Shown here: piece after piece, positions 1-6,826 of the stretch
Position numbering within the stretch: position 1 is the first letter of the stretch
How the letters are laid out: every line of letters starts with the position of its first letter
Assembly (NCBI RefSeq): GCF_005083345.1
Contig: NZ_CP034889.1
Coordinates: forward strand, 1-7,595
Reading direction: 5' to 3'
Origin: Buchnera aphidicola (Aphis nasturtii)
Lineage (GTDB): Bacteria > Pseudomonadota > Gammaproteobacteria > Enterobacterales > Enterobacteriaceae
Length of the DNA stretch: 7,595 bases
Position numbers and translations under genes: made by a program
Notes under the pieces: model-generated
What the model saw: the letters and a program-made list of their open reading frames with translations, nothing else
What the model was told of the DNA's origin: nothing
The model's database searches: none

Positions 1-22
1 TATTGTGTAAATTTATTTTTTA
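1..22. repeat. Left arm of 22-bp terminal inverted repeat (half of a 44-bp palindrome if circular)
   Basis: These 22 bases are the exact reverse complement of the last 22 bases of the window (7574-7595). The arm begins tattgtgtaaattta and ends in a T-run (15-21 is mostly T). If the molecule is circular, the two arms abut with no loop between repA2 and leuA. Read as RNA, the stem followed by U-rich sequence resembles a rho-independent terminator for repA2; because it is symmetric it would work in both directions. The arm lies 33 bases before the leuA start, so a leuA promoter would have to overlap or adjoin it. The match is seen directly; circularity and function are inferred. Confidence 0.85.
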
Positions 23-54
23 ATATTTTATTCTTTAAACACTGAGAAAAAATT
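1..54 (+). promoter_or_regulatory. leuA upstream region with weak ribosome binding site
   Basis: The ribosome binding site is at best GAG at 44-46, eight bases before the leuA ATG. Possible -10-like hexamers are TAATAT (21-26) and TATTCT (29-34), each 4 of 6 matches to consensus. The only -35-like element is TTGTGT (3-8) inside the palindrome arm, and neither spacing is ideal, so no promoter is firmly called. There is no leader ORF with leucine codons and no GC-rich attenuator. Even with circular closure, only 73 bases separate the repA2 stop from leuA, so E. coli-type leuL attenuation appears to be absent. Confidence 0.35.
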
Positions 55-1608
55 ATGAATTCAAAAGTTATTATTTTTGATACTACGTTACGTGATGGAG
101 AGCAAGCATTACAAGCAAGCTTAAGTGTAAAACAAAAATTACAGATTGCATTATCTTTGGAAAATGCAGGTATAGATATTATTGAGGTTGGTTTTCCTGT
201 TTCTTCACCAGGAGATTTTAAATCTGTAAGAGAAATATCTAAAAAAGTTAAAAATAGTAAAATATGTAGCTTAGCTCGTTGTGTTAATAAAGATATCGAT
301 GTTGCAGCAGAAGCAATGTCTCAATCAGAATCATTTCGAATACATATTTTTTTAGCAACTTCAATATTACATATGGAATCTAAACTAAATAAAAATTTTG
401 ATGAAATTATAGAAATGGCAGTGTCTTCTGTTAAAAGAGGGTTACGTTATACAGATGATATTGAGTTTTCTTGCGAGGATGCTAGTAGGACAACAATAGA
501 TAACTTGTGTAAAATTATTGAAAAATTGATAAATGCAGGTGTGAAAACGATTAATATACCAGATACAGTAGGATATACAGTTCCTAATGAATTATCTTTA
601 ATTATTAAAAATTTATTTCAACGTGTACCTAATATTGATAAATCTATTATTTCAGTGCATTGTCATGACGATTTAGGAATGGCAGTGGGAAATTCAATAT
701 CCGCTATAGAAGCAGGTGCTAGACAAATAGAAGGAACTATTAACGGTATTGGAGAGCGAGCTGGTAATACAGCATTAGAAGAAGTTATTATGGCAATCAA
801 AGTTAGACAAGATATTTTGAGGGTATCAACTAACATCAAACATCAAGAAATATATCGTACTAGCAAAATAATCAGTGAAATTTGCAATATGCCTATCCCA
901 CCTCATAAAGCAATAGTAGGAAGTAATGCATTTGCACATTCTTCTGGAATTCATCAAGATGGTGTATTAAAAAACAGAAAAAATTATGAAATTATGGAAC
1001 CTAGTAGTATAGGATTAAAAGAAGTTAAATTAAATTTAACATCTAGATCAGGTAGAGCTGCTGTAAAACATTATATGACAGAGATGGGTTATAAAGAAGC
1101 AGATTATAACATAGATGAATTATATACAGCATTTCTTAAATTAGCAGATAAAAAAGGGCAAGTTTTTGATTATGATTTAGAAGCGTTAGCATTTTTTAAT
1201 ACACAACAAGATGAATCAGAATATTTTTCATTATCTTTTTTTAGTGTTCAATCTATTTCTAATGGTTTGTCTACTGCTTCAGTAAAATTATTATGCGGAA
1301 AAAATGTGTTTATAGAATCTGCTACTACAATTAATGGCCCAGTAGATGCTATTTATCAAGCCTTAAATAGAATTACACATTTCCCTATAATTTTACAAAA
1401 ATATCAATTAATAGCAAAAGGGAAAGGTAAAGATGCTTTAGGTCAAGTTAATATTTTAGTTAAATATAAAGAAAGACAATTTCATGGTGTCGGCTTAGCT
1501 ACTGATATTATTGAATCTTCTGCACAAGCTATGATTAATGTTTTAAATACTATATGGAAAGTTAATCAAGTTAATAAAAAACTAAAAATTTTAAAAGTAA
1601 ATAATTAA
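55..1608 (+). CDS. leuA: 2-isopropylmalate synthase
   Basis: LeuA catalyses the first committed step of leucine synthesis, condensing acetyl-CoA with 2-ketoisovalerate to give 2-isopropylmalate, in the cytoplasm. The protein has 517 residues against about 523 in E. coli and is collinear with it. The TIM-barrel catalytic domain opens with [10 protein letters not shown] (residues 8-17). The metal-binding set is intact: Asp14, His202 and His204 (in SVHCHDD) and Asn238 (end of NGIGERAGN). The C-terminal leucine-binding regulatory domain (about 390-517) is also present, with [13 protein letters not shown] and GKDALGQV, so feedback inhibition by leucine is probably retained. The ATG at 55 gives [11 protein letters not shown], matching the family N-terminus. 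The gene heads the leuABCD operon. The few residues missing at the C-terminus are a variable tail. Confidence 0.98.
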   Translation: MNSKVIIFDTTLRDGEQALQASLSVKQKLQIALSLENAGIDIIEVGFPVSSPGDFKSVREISKKVKNSKICSLARCVNKDIDVAAEAMSQSESFRIHIFLATSILHMESKLNKNFDEIIEMAVSSVKRGLRYTDDIEFSCEDASRTTIDNLCKIIEKLINAGVKTINIPDTVGYTVPNELSLIIKNLFQRVPNIDKSIISVHCHDDLGMAVGNSISAIEAGARQIEGTINGIGERAGNTALEEVIMAIKVRQDILRVSTNIKHQEIYRTSKIISEICNMPIPPHKAIVGSNAFAHSSGIHQDGVLKNRKNYEIMEPSSIGLKEVKLNLTSRSGRAAVKHYMTEMGYKEADYNIDELYTAFLKLADKKGQVFDYDLEALAFFNTQQDESEYFSLSFFSVQSISNGLSTASVKLLCGKNVFIESATTINGPVDAIYQALNRITHFPIILQKYQLIAKGKGKDALGQVNILVKYKERQFHGVGLATDIIESSAQAMINVLNTIWKVNQVNKKLKILKVNN

Positions 1609-1656
1609 ATTCTTTTATTTTAATTTATTAAATTTATAAATTGGAAAATATTTAAT

Positions 1657-2751
1657 ATGAAAAAAAAGTTTCGTATTGCCGTTTTACCTGGAGATGGTAT
1701 AGGTCCAGAGGTTATGCAAGAAGCCTATAAGATTTTAGATGTTTTAAAAAAACATTTTTTTCTATCGTTGGCGATAGAGGAATTTGATGTTGGTGGTATA
1801 GCTATTGATAAATATGGAACAGCTTTACCTTCAAAAACAATAATCGGTTGTGAAAATTCTGATGCAATTTTATTTGGATCAGTCGGAGGTAGTAAATGGA
1901 ATTTTTTACCACCTGAATTGCAACCTGAAAGAGCTGCTTTATTACCCTTAAGAAAGCATTTTAATCTTTTTTCTAATTTAAGACCAGCTAAATTATATTC
2001 AGAACTGAAACATTTATCTCCTCTTCGAAATGAAATTGTAAATGATGGTTTTGATATATTATGTGTCAGAGAATTAACTGGTGGTATTTACTTTGGAAAA
2101 AATAAAGGTAGATCAGTTGATAATAAAAATAATATATATGCTTTTGATACAGAAATTTATTATGAATTTGAAGTTCGTCGAATTGCTAATTTAGCTTTTC
2201 AAATCGCTCAGTCTAGAAAGAGAAAAATTTGTTCAATTGATAAAGCAAATGTTCTTGAAAGTTCTTTTTTATGGAGAGAAACAGTAGATAAAGTTTCTAA
2301 AAATTATCCTAATGTTAAATTATCTCATTTGTATATTGATAATGCTTCTATGCAACTTATTAAAGATCCGAATCAATTCGATGTCTTGCTTTGTTCTAAT
2401 CTCTTTGGAGATATTCTTTCTGATGAATGTGCTATGATTACTGGTTCTGTTGGTATGCTTCCGTCTGCTAGTTTAAATCAAAAAAATTTCGGTTTATATG
2501 AACCTGCTGGGGGATCTGCTCCTGATATTAAGGGTCTCAATCTTGCTAATCCAATAGCTCAAATACTCTCTGTTTCTATGTTAGTAAGATATAGTATGAA
2601 TTTACCTCAGATAGCAGATAAAATTGATTTATCTGTTCATCGTTGTTTAATAGAGGGATATAGAACAATAGATATATCTAATGGTAAAAATTACATTAAA
2701 ACTACTGAAATGGGTAATATTATTACTAAATTTTTAATCGATGGAAAATGA
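1657..2751 (+). CDS. leuB: 3-isopropylmalate dehydrogenase
   Basis: LeuB oxidatively decarboxylates 3-isopropylmalate to 2-ketoisocaproate using NAD+ and a divalent metal. The protein has 364 residues, about the E. coli length (363). Family signatures are present in order: [10 protein letters not shown] near the N-terminus; the substrate-arginine segment with LRP and [11 protein letters not shown] (Tyr145); the DKANVLES segment (Lys196); the metal-binding aspartates Asp228, Asp252 and Asp256 in YIDNASMQ and [10 protein letters not shown]; and the NAD-binding loop [13 protein letters not shown]. All expected catalytic residues are seen, so the enzyme should be active. A weak GGA (1643-1645) precedes the ATG by 11 bases. 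The gene starts 48 bases after leuA with no terminator between them, and its stop overlaps the first possible leuC start (ATGA at 2748-2751). An A8 run lies directly after the start codon (1660-1667). Confidence 0.98.
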   Translation: MKKKFRIAVLPGDGIGPEVMQEAYKILDVLKKHFFLSLAIEEFDVGGIAIDKYGTALPSKTIIGCENSDAILFGSVGGSKWNFLPPELQPERAALLPLRKHFNLFSNLRPAKLYSELKHLSPLRNEIVNDGFDILCVRELTGGIYFGKNKGRSVDNKNNIYAFDTEIYYEFEVRRIANLAFQIAQSRKRKICSIDKANVLESSFLWRETVDKVSKNYPNVKLSHLYIDNASMQLIKDPNQFDVLLCSNLFGDILSDECAMITGSVGMLPSASLNQKNFGLYEPAGGSAPDIKGLNLANPIAQILSVSMLVRYSMNLPQIADKIDLSVHRCLIEGYRTIDISNGKNYIKTTEMGNIITKFLIDGK

Positions 2752-2753
2752 AA

Positions 2754-4154
2754 ATGAAAAAAACTTTATATGAAAAAATATATGATGCTCATATTGTACA
2801 TAAAGAGGAAGAAAATATATCTATTTTATATATAGATTTGCATCTATTACATGAAGTTACATCGCCTCAAGCGTTTGATTCATTACGTAAGAAAAACAGA
2901 CTTGTTCGTCAACCTAAAAAAACATTTGCTACAATGGATCATAATGTTTCCACAGTAAGTAAAAATATTGATGCTTCTGGTCCTATGGCAAAAATACAAA
3001 TGGAACAATTAATTAAAAATTGTAATGAATTTAACATATCATTATATGATTTAAATAATTTAAATCAAGGGATCGTACATGTAATAGGTCCTGAAAATGG
3101 CATGACTTTACCTGGTACAACAATAGTATGCGGTGATTCTCATACATCGACTCATGGTGCGTTTGGCGCATTAGCTTTTGGCATTGGAACTTCAGAAGTT
3201 GAACATGTTCTTTCAACACAAACGTTAAAACAACAACGTTTTAAGAATATGAAGATTGAAATAATTGGTAAAATTAAAAATTTTATTACAGCTAAAGATG
3301 TTATTTTGTTTGTTATAGGACAGTTAGGAGCTTCTGGGGGCTCTGGTTATGTCATTGAATTTTGTGGAAATATAATTAAAGATATGTCTATGGAACAACG
3401 AATGACAATTTGTAATATGGCAATTGAAATGGGTGCTAAATCCGCATTAATTGCTCCTGATGAAATTACATATACATATTTAAAAGATAAATTATATTCG
3501 CCCTATGGACAACATTGGAAAAATGCAATTGATTATTGGAAAACATTGAAAACAGATAAAGATGCTTTTTTTGACAAAGAATTAACTATTGATGTTACTG
3601 ATTTATCTCCTCAAATAACTTGGGGTACAAGTCCAGATCAAGTTTTATCAATAAATCAAAAAATACCAGATTATAAATTTTTTCATGATCCTATAAAGAA
3701 AAATTTAGCTAAATCTGCATGTAATTATATGAATTTAAAACCAGGAATGTACCTAACAGATGTTAAGATTGATAAAGTTTTTATCGGATCTTGTACAAAT
3801 TCTCGTATAGAGGATTTAAGATCAGCTGCTGAAATATTAAAAAATAAAAAAATTTCAAATAACGTAAAAGCCATTGTTGTTCCTGGATCAGGTTTAGTTA
3901 AAAAACAAGCTGAAAAAGAAGGTTTAGATAAAATTTTTCTTAATGCAGGTTTTGAATGGAGGTTGCCGGGGTGTTCAATGTGTTTAGGTATGAATGATGA
4001 TAAATTATATAATTCTGAACGTTGTGCTTCTACTAGCAATAGAAATTTTGAAGGTCGTCAGGGAAGGGGGGGGAGGACACATTTAGTAAGTCCAGTAATG
4101 GCTGTTGCCGCAGCTATACATGGAAAATTTTTTGATGTGAGAAATTTAAAATAA
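2754..4154 (+). CDS. leuC: 3-isopropylmalate dehydratase, large subunit
   Basis: LeuC is the aconitase-fold large subunit of isopropylmalate isomerase; with LeuD it converts 2-isopropylmalate to 3-isopropylmalate using a [4Fe-4S] cluster. From the ATG at 2754 the protein is 466 residues, the E. coli length, and begins MKKTLYEK like E. coli MAKTLYEK. With this start the three cluster cysteines fall at Cys347 (IGSCTNSR), Cys407 and Cys410 (PGCSMC), the E. coli numbering. Other conserved blocks are [35 protein letters not shown] and the C-terminal [15 protein letters not shown]. An upstream in-frame ATG at 2748 overlaps the leuB stop and would add two residues. The GGAA at 2743-2746 sits seven bases before 2754 but only one before 2748, so 2754 is preferred. 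The GRGG codons contain an unusual G8 run (4066-4073). Confidence 0.97.
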   Translation: MKKTLYEKIYDAHIVHKEEENISILYIDLHLLHEVTSPQAFDSLRKKNRLVRQPKKTFATMDHNVSTVSKNIDASGPMAKIQMEQLIKNCNEFNISLYDLNNLNQGIVHVIGPENGMTLPGTTIVCGDSHTSTHGAFGALAFGIGTSEVEHVLSTQTLKQQRFKNMKIEIIGKIKNFITAKDVILFVIGQLGASGGSGYVIEFCGNIIKDMSMEQRMTICNMAIEMGAKSALIAPDEITYTYLKDKLYSPYGQHWKNAIDYWKTLKTDKDAFFDKELTIDVTDLSPQITWGTSPDQVLSINQKIPDYKFFHDPIKKNLAKSACNYMNLKPGMYLTDVKIDKVFIGSCTNSRIEDLRSAAEILKNKKISNNVKAIVVPGSGLVKKQAEKEGLDKIFLNAGFEWRLPGCSMCLGMNDDKLYNSERCASTSNRNFEGRQGRGGRTHLVSPVMAVAAAIHGKFFDVRNLK

Positions 4155-4169
4155 TGAGATTAATTTAAA

Positions 4170-4793
4170 ATGTTTAAATCTACTGAATACCAAGGTACTG
4201 TTGTACCTTTAAACGTATCAAATATAGATACGGATACTATTATTCCTAAACAATTTTTACAAAAAGTAAACAAAAGTGGCTTTGGTAAATATTTATTTCA
4301 TGACTGGAGATATCTTGATAAAAATCAATCTAAAATCAATCCTAATTTTATTTTAAATAACAAGATTTATAAAAATGTTAGTATTTTATTAACCCAAGAC
4401 AATTTTGGTTGTGGTTCTTCAAGAGAACATGCTGTTTGGGCTTTATTAGATTATGGTTTTAAAGTAATAATTGCTCCTAGTTTTTCCGATATTTTTTATA
4501 CTAATAGCTTTAATAATAAACTTTTATTAATTGTTTTAAAAAAAATTGAAATTGATTATTTATTTAATTTGTTTAATAAAAAAATAAAAATTAAATTAGA
4601 TATTGATTTAATACATAATAAAGTAAATTTTCAAAATGAAAGTTTTTTATTTAATTTAAATGATTTTCAACGTTTTTATTTATTAAATGATTTAGATAAT
4701 ATAGATTTAACTATGCAGTTTGATGATAAAATTAAATCTTATGAAAGTAAAATACCTGCTTTTTTCTTAAAAAGAAAAAAATTTAGTGCTTAA
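4170..4793 (+). CDS. leuD: 3-isopropylmalate dehydratase, small subunit
   Basis: LeuD is the swivelling-domain small subunit that pairs with LeuC in isopropylmalate isomerase. The protein has 207 residues against 201 in E. coli. It starts with YQGTVVPLNVSNIDTDTIIPKQFL (residues 7-30, quoted here as key blocks GTVVPLN and DTDTIIPKQFL). It carries the signature NFGCGSSREHAVWAL (78-92), the segment with the substrate-recognition serines and arginine, and then APSFSDIFYTNSFNN. The middle (about 121-165) is Asn/Lys/Ile-rich and diverged, as expected from AT drift. The C-terminus has a short lysine-rich tail (LKRKKFSA) beyond the usual PAF ending. The start is 15 bases after leuC; GAG at 4156-4158 is a weak, slightly distant ribosome binding site. 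It is the last gene of the leu operon and is followed by a terminator. Confidence 0.97.
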   Translation: MFKSTEYQGTVVPLNVSNIDTDTIIPKQFLQKVNKSGFGKYLFHDWRYLDKNQSKINPNFILNNKIYKNVSILLTQDNFGCGSSREHAVWALLDYGFKVIIAPSFSDIFYTNSFNNKLLLIVLKKIEIDYLFNLFNKKIKIKLDIDLIHNKVNFQNESFLFNLNDFQRFYLLNDLDNIDLTMQFDDKIKSYESKIPAFFLKRKKFSA

Positions 4794-4801
4794 AAAATTT
4801 T

Positions 4802-4836
4802 AAATAGCGAATTTTAAAAAACTTCGCTATTTTTTT
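4802..4836 (+). terminator. Rho-independent terminator of the leuABCD operon
   Basis: A perfect 10-bp stem pairs aaatagcgaa (4802-4811) with ttcgctattt (4823-4832) around an 11-base loop. The stem runs into a run of seven T (4830-4836). It starts nine bases after the leuD stop. The stem holds the only GC cluster in a very AT-rich stretch, which argues for selection. A-rich sequence before the stem (4792-4797) could also make it work for minus-strand transcripts arriving from repA1, but that gene ends about 250 bases away. Confidence 0.9.
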
Positions 4837-5083
4837 ATGTTATATATTATTTTTATTTATATTTTAAAAAAATGTTATTTTGCATTTATTATATAGAAAG
4901 CATTTATAAAAAAAAATAATATGCATTTATCATATTAAAAAAAAAAAAATAGTGATTTTGCAATATAAAAAATTTTATAAAATAAGTATTTTTGAGATTT
5001 TTAGAAAAAATTTGATAATTTTCAATAAATTATTATGAATAGTACAGAGATATGACATTGAAAATGTGATTAAGATGGATTTT
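4837..5083. other. Candidate replication origin region downstream of repA1
   Basis: This 247-base gap between the leu terminator and the 3' end of repA1 has no gene. It is almost pure A/T, with an A13 run at 4937-4949. It contains three direct copies of gcatttat (4882-4889, 4900-4907, 4923-4930). There are also small AT hairpins at 5015-5033 (7-bp stem, 5-base loop) and 5055-5067 (acatt/aatgt around gaa). In IncFII-type plasmids RepA acts in cis on an origin a short distance downstream of its own gene, and this gap is in that position for repA1. I found no convincing DnaA box (TTATCCACA). The position and repeats are seen; the origin role is inferred. Confidence 0.4.
4882..4930. repeat. Three gcatttat direct repeats (possible iterons)
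   Basis: The 8-mer gcatttat occurs at 4882-4889, 4900-4907 and 4923-4930, with start-to-start distances of 18 and 23 bases. Two copies extend to tgcatttat and the third is preceded by a. On the repA1 strand the motif reads ataaatgc. An 8-mer with two G/C bases three times in 50 bases is unlikely by chance at this composition, but the copies are short and unevenly spaced. Confidence 0.4.
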
Positions 5084-5935
5084 TTAATTATCAGGGTATG
5101 TATTTTTTGCTATTTTTCGTAAATAGTAATAACTAATATTCACTTGCTTTTTTAAACCACTGGGCCCCATTTTTGTTAATTCGCTAATAGAATATTTACC
5201 TACTAAAGCGCGCAGAATTTTTTGTCTTGCTTCTTTTTCATCTAACGCTATTAAACGCTGTGCATTTTTTTTCTTTTTATAAAAAGTATGTTTAGATATT
5301 CTATATTTAAAAAGATTTCTCATTTGAGTATCTTTTGCTTTTGTTTTTGCTTCAGAAATTGTTATAGGTTTTAATCCCTTAGTAATAAGATTTTTATTAA
5401 TCCACCCTAATTGTTGTTTCTTAGCATTTATTAATTTTTTTTCAGAAACATCAAAAAGCATGAAGAATAGTGGTGTAAGTGTTATCATTTTAGGCATATA
5501 ATTACCTAGTACCTTATCCCATATTTTTTTACAGGTTACAAAACCCATAGGCTCCATAAAGTGTGTGATTAATCTAGACGCACGTGTAATTGATTTATTA
5601 CCTGCTTTTGATATTGTAGATAATCCGCATTCATCCGAAAGTTGCTCTACTGATGCTTGTACTAATTCTGATGAAATGTTAAAATGATATAGCATAGCTA
5701 AAACCATAGCTCTCATTGCACATGCGCGATGTTCATTTAATCTTCTGATTCTTTTTATCGGGATACCTGTTTTAATATTTTTAGGTTGAATAACATAATT
5801 TAGTTCGCATCTTGCTACATCTATTTCTGATGCTTTTTTCATTGCGAAATAAATAAATGATGGACGACGTTTGTCGTTTTTAGGGGGTGTAAAAAATGGA
5901 TTTTTATTATTTATATAGCTTTTTCTAAATGACAT
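5084..5935 (-). CDS. repA1: Plasmid replication initiator RepA1, IncFII RepA family
   Basis: The product probably initiates plasmid replication by binding the origin, acting mainly in cis as other IncFII-family RepA proteins do. It has 283 residues, close to the roughly 285 of R1/R100 RepA. Family-like blocks are NPFFTPPK (12-19), the RRLNEHRACAMRAM segment (64-77), LSDECGLSTISKAGNKSITRASR (key parts at 99-121, DNA-binding winged-helix-like region), FMEPMGF (126-132) and a basic C-terminal half. The segment ITLTPLFFMLFDVSE (151-165) matches the R1 RepA region ITFTSALFAALDVSE. The start ATG at 5935 has no evident Shine-Dalgarno. The gene is divergent from yqhA and convergent with the leu operon. 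It is about 66% identical to repA2 over the first 160 residues but is full length, so it is the likelier main initiator. The names repA1 and repA2 follow Buchnera pLeu usage, where yqhA sits between them. Confidence 0.88.
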   Translation of the reverse strand: MSFRKSYINNKNPFFTPPKNDKRRPSFIYFAMKKASEIDVARCELNYVIQPKNIKTGIPIKRIRRLNEHRACAMRAMVLAMLYHFNISSELVQASVEQLSDECGLSTISKAGNKSITRASRLITHFMEPMGFVTCKKIWDKVLGNYMPKMITLTPLFFMLFDVSEKKLINAKKQQLGWINKNLITKGLKPITISEAKTKAKDTQMRNLFKYRISKHTFYKKKKNAQRLIALDEKEARQKILRALVGKYSISELTKMGPSGLKKQVNISYYYLRKIAKNTYPDN

Positions 5936-6171
5936 AATATAATTTTTTCAAAAAGTGTTGTAAAATATAATTGTTGGATAATTTAATTTTTAAGATTATG
6001 CCTGTTATTTAACGATACATATTTAACATAAATTAAAAATTTTTTCAATATAATTTTAAAAAATTTTTACATAATTAAAAAATATTAAAGATATTATCTT
6101 TAATTATGTAAAAATTTTTTTCAATTGATGTATTTACATTAAATATACTTTTACATAAGTTAGGAATAGAA
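5936..6171. promoter_or_regulatory. Divergent repA1-yqhA control region
   Basis: This 236-base region holds the 5' signals for both flanking genes. For yqhA there is AGGA at 6162-6165, six bases before the ATG, and a -10-like TATACT (6144-6149, 5 of 6) without a good -35. For repA1 (minus strand) the best -10-like hexamer is CATAAT, read from 6000 to 5995. The 8-mer tatttaac is repeated directly at 6006-6013 and 6020-6027 (14-base spacing), on one face of the helix less than perfectly. Copies of tttacat at 6133-6139 and 6150-6156 echo the sequence inside the inverted repeat at 6058-6120. Promoter calls are tentative. Confidence 0.4.
6058..6120. repeat. Perfect 22-bp inverted repeat with 19-base loop
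   Basis: Bases 6058-6079 are the exact reverse complement of 6099-6120, separated by 19 bases. Each arm contains tttttacataatt or its complement. Inside, a second hairpin is possible: taaagat (6086-6092) with atcttta (6096-6102), three-base loop. It shares 6099-6102 with the long stem, so the two structures compete at the stem base. The element lies between the starts of the divergent genes repA1 and yqhA. It could be a cruciform, a protein-binding site, or a mutual transcription block or terminator. Long inverted repeats are known from Buchnera leucine plasmids; the function here is inferred. Confidence 0.85.
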
Positions 6172-6669
6172 ATGGAAAAATTTATTGAAAAATCAATATA
6201 TGCTTCTCGTTGGTTAATGTTCCCTGTATATGTTGGTTTGTCGTTTGGATTTATCTTGTTAACATTAAAGTTTTTTCAACAAATAGTTTTTATTTTACCT
6301 GATATTTTAGCAATGTCAGAATCTGGTTTAGTTTTAGTAGTTTTGTCTTTAATTGACATTGCACTAGTAGGAGGGCTTCTAGTTATGGTAATGTTTTCAG
6401 GATATGAAAATTTTATTTCCAAAATGGATATAGAAGATAATCAAAAAAGATTAGGTTGGATGGGTACAATGGATGTTAATTCAATTAAAAACAAAGTTGC
6501 ATCATCAATAGTTGCAATATCATCTGTACATTTGCTACGTCTCTTTATGGAAGCAGAAAGAATTTTAGATAATAAAATTATGTTATGCGTAATTATTCAT
6601 TTAACATTTGTATTATCAGCTTTTGGAATGGCATATATTGATAAAATGAGTAAAAAAATAAAACATTAA
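6172..6669 (+). CDS. yqhA: YqhA family (UPF0114) inner-membrane protein
   Basis: A small integral inner-membrane protein of unknown function, 165 residues against about 164 for E. coli YqhA and similar to it from end to end. Conserved blocks include [15 protein letters not shown] (10-24), the segment [20 protein letters not shown] (62-81), [18 protein letters not shown] (106-123) and [15 protein letters not shown] (141-155). Hydrophobic segments suggest membrane spans near 15-36, 52-75 and 135-156, and a weaker one near 108-126, with a basic C-terminal tail. The start is well supported: ATG at 6172 with AGGA at 6162-6165, one of the best ribosome binding sites in the window. It sits between the two repA genes, its usual place on Buchnera leucine plasmids. 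No link to leucine synthesis is evident. Confidence 0.93.
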   Translation: MEKFIEKSIYASRWLMFPVYVGLSFGFILLTLKFFQQIVFILPDILAMSESGLVLVVLSLIDIALVGGLLVMVMFSGYENFISKMDIEDNQKRLGWMGTMDVNSIKNKVASSIVAISSVHLLRLFMEAERILDNKIMLCVIIHLTFVLSAFGMAYIDKMSKKIKH

Positions 6670-6826
6670 TTAAAATTTTTAGCGACTTGTTTTAAAGTTA
6701 TTTGAAAGCATTTTAAATTTATGTTATAAATTGATGATTATATTTTAGTGATAAATAAATTATCTAACTAACCATTTTATTTTAATATATTTTCAAAAAA
6801 TATATTCTATATTCAAGCGTATTATT
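6670..6826. promoter_or_regulatory. yqhA-repA2 intergenic region
   Basis: This 157-base AT-rich stretch has no gene and no terminator with a GC-rich stem, so repA2 could be co-transcribed with yqhA. The repA2 frame is open upstream to a TAA at 6752-6754 but contains no ATG. Near its 3' end lies the hairpin listed at 6784-6806. No clear Shine-Dalgarno precedes the repA2 start. I found no antisense-RNA-like GC-rich stem-loop of the IncFII copA type. Confidence 0.35.
6784..6806. repeat. AT-only hairpin just upstream of repA2
   Basis: Aatatatttt (6784-6793) pairs perfectly with aaaatatatt (6797-6806) around a three-base loop (caa). It ends 20 bases before the repA2 start. As it has no G/C pair the RNA stem would be weak, and there is no T-run after it, so it is not a good terminator. 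A role in limiting repA2 translation is possible but unproven. Confidence 0.45.

Noticed and set aside
1622..1642. Inverted repeat aatttat/ataaatt between leuA and leuB
   Set aside because: It is only 7 bp, all A/T, and without a T-run after it; expected by chance at this composition and not a credible terminator inside the operon.
1660..1667. A8 run after the leuB start as a possible frameshift or slippage site
   Set aside because: The reading frame is intact as given and the run simply encodes the lysines at residues 2-4. Slippage cannot be judged without reads.
3031..3219. Minus-strand open frame of 62 codons inside leuC
   Set aside because: It lies wholly opposite a strongly conserved part of leuC, has no ribosome binding site and resembles no known protein.
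3725..4039. Minus-strand open frame of 104 codons inside leuC
   Set aside because: It is antisense to the iron-sulfur cysteine region of leuC. Its openness follows from the conserved codons on the other strand, and no protein family is recognisable.
4937..4949. A13 run
   Set aside because: Long A runs are common in Buchnera intergenic DNA. Alone it is not evidence of function, though it may be mis-sized in sequencing.
5973..5981. DnaA-box-like site (gttggataa, complement of ttatccaac) upstream of repA1
   Set aside because: It matches the consensus TTATCCACA at 7 of 9 positions, but fails at the last two, which matter for binding; it is single and isolated in AT-rich DNA.
6670..6826. Search for an IncFII-style copA antisense RNA and tap leader peptide before repA2
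   Set aside because: No GC-supported stem-loop, no leader ORF with a ribosome binding site and no promoter pair could be seen.
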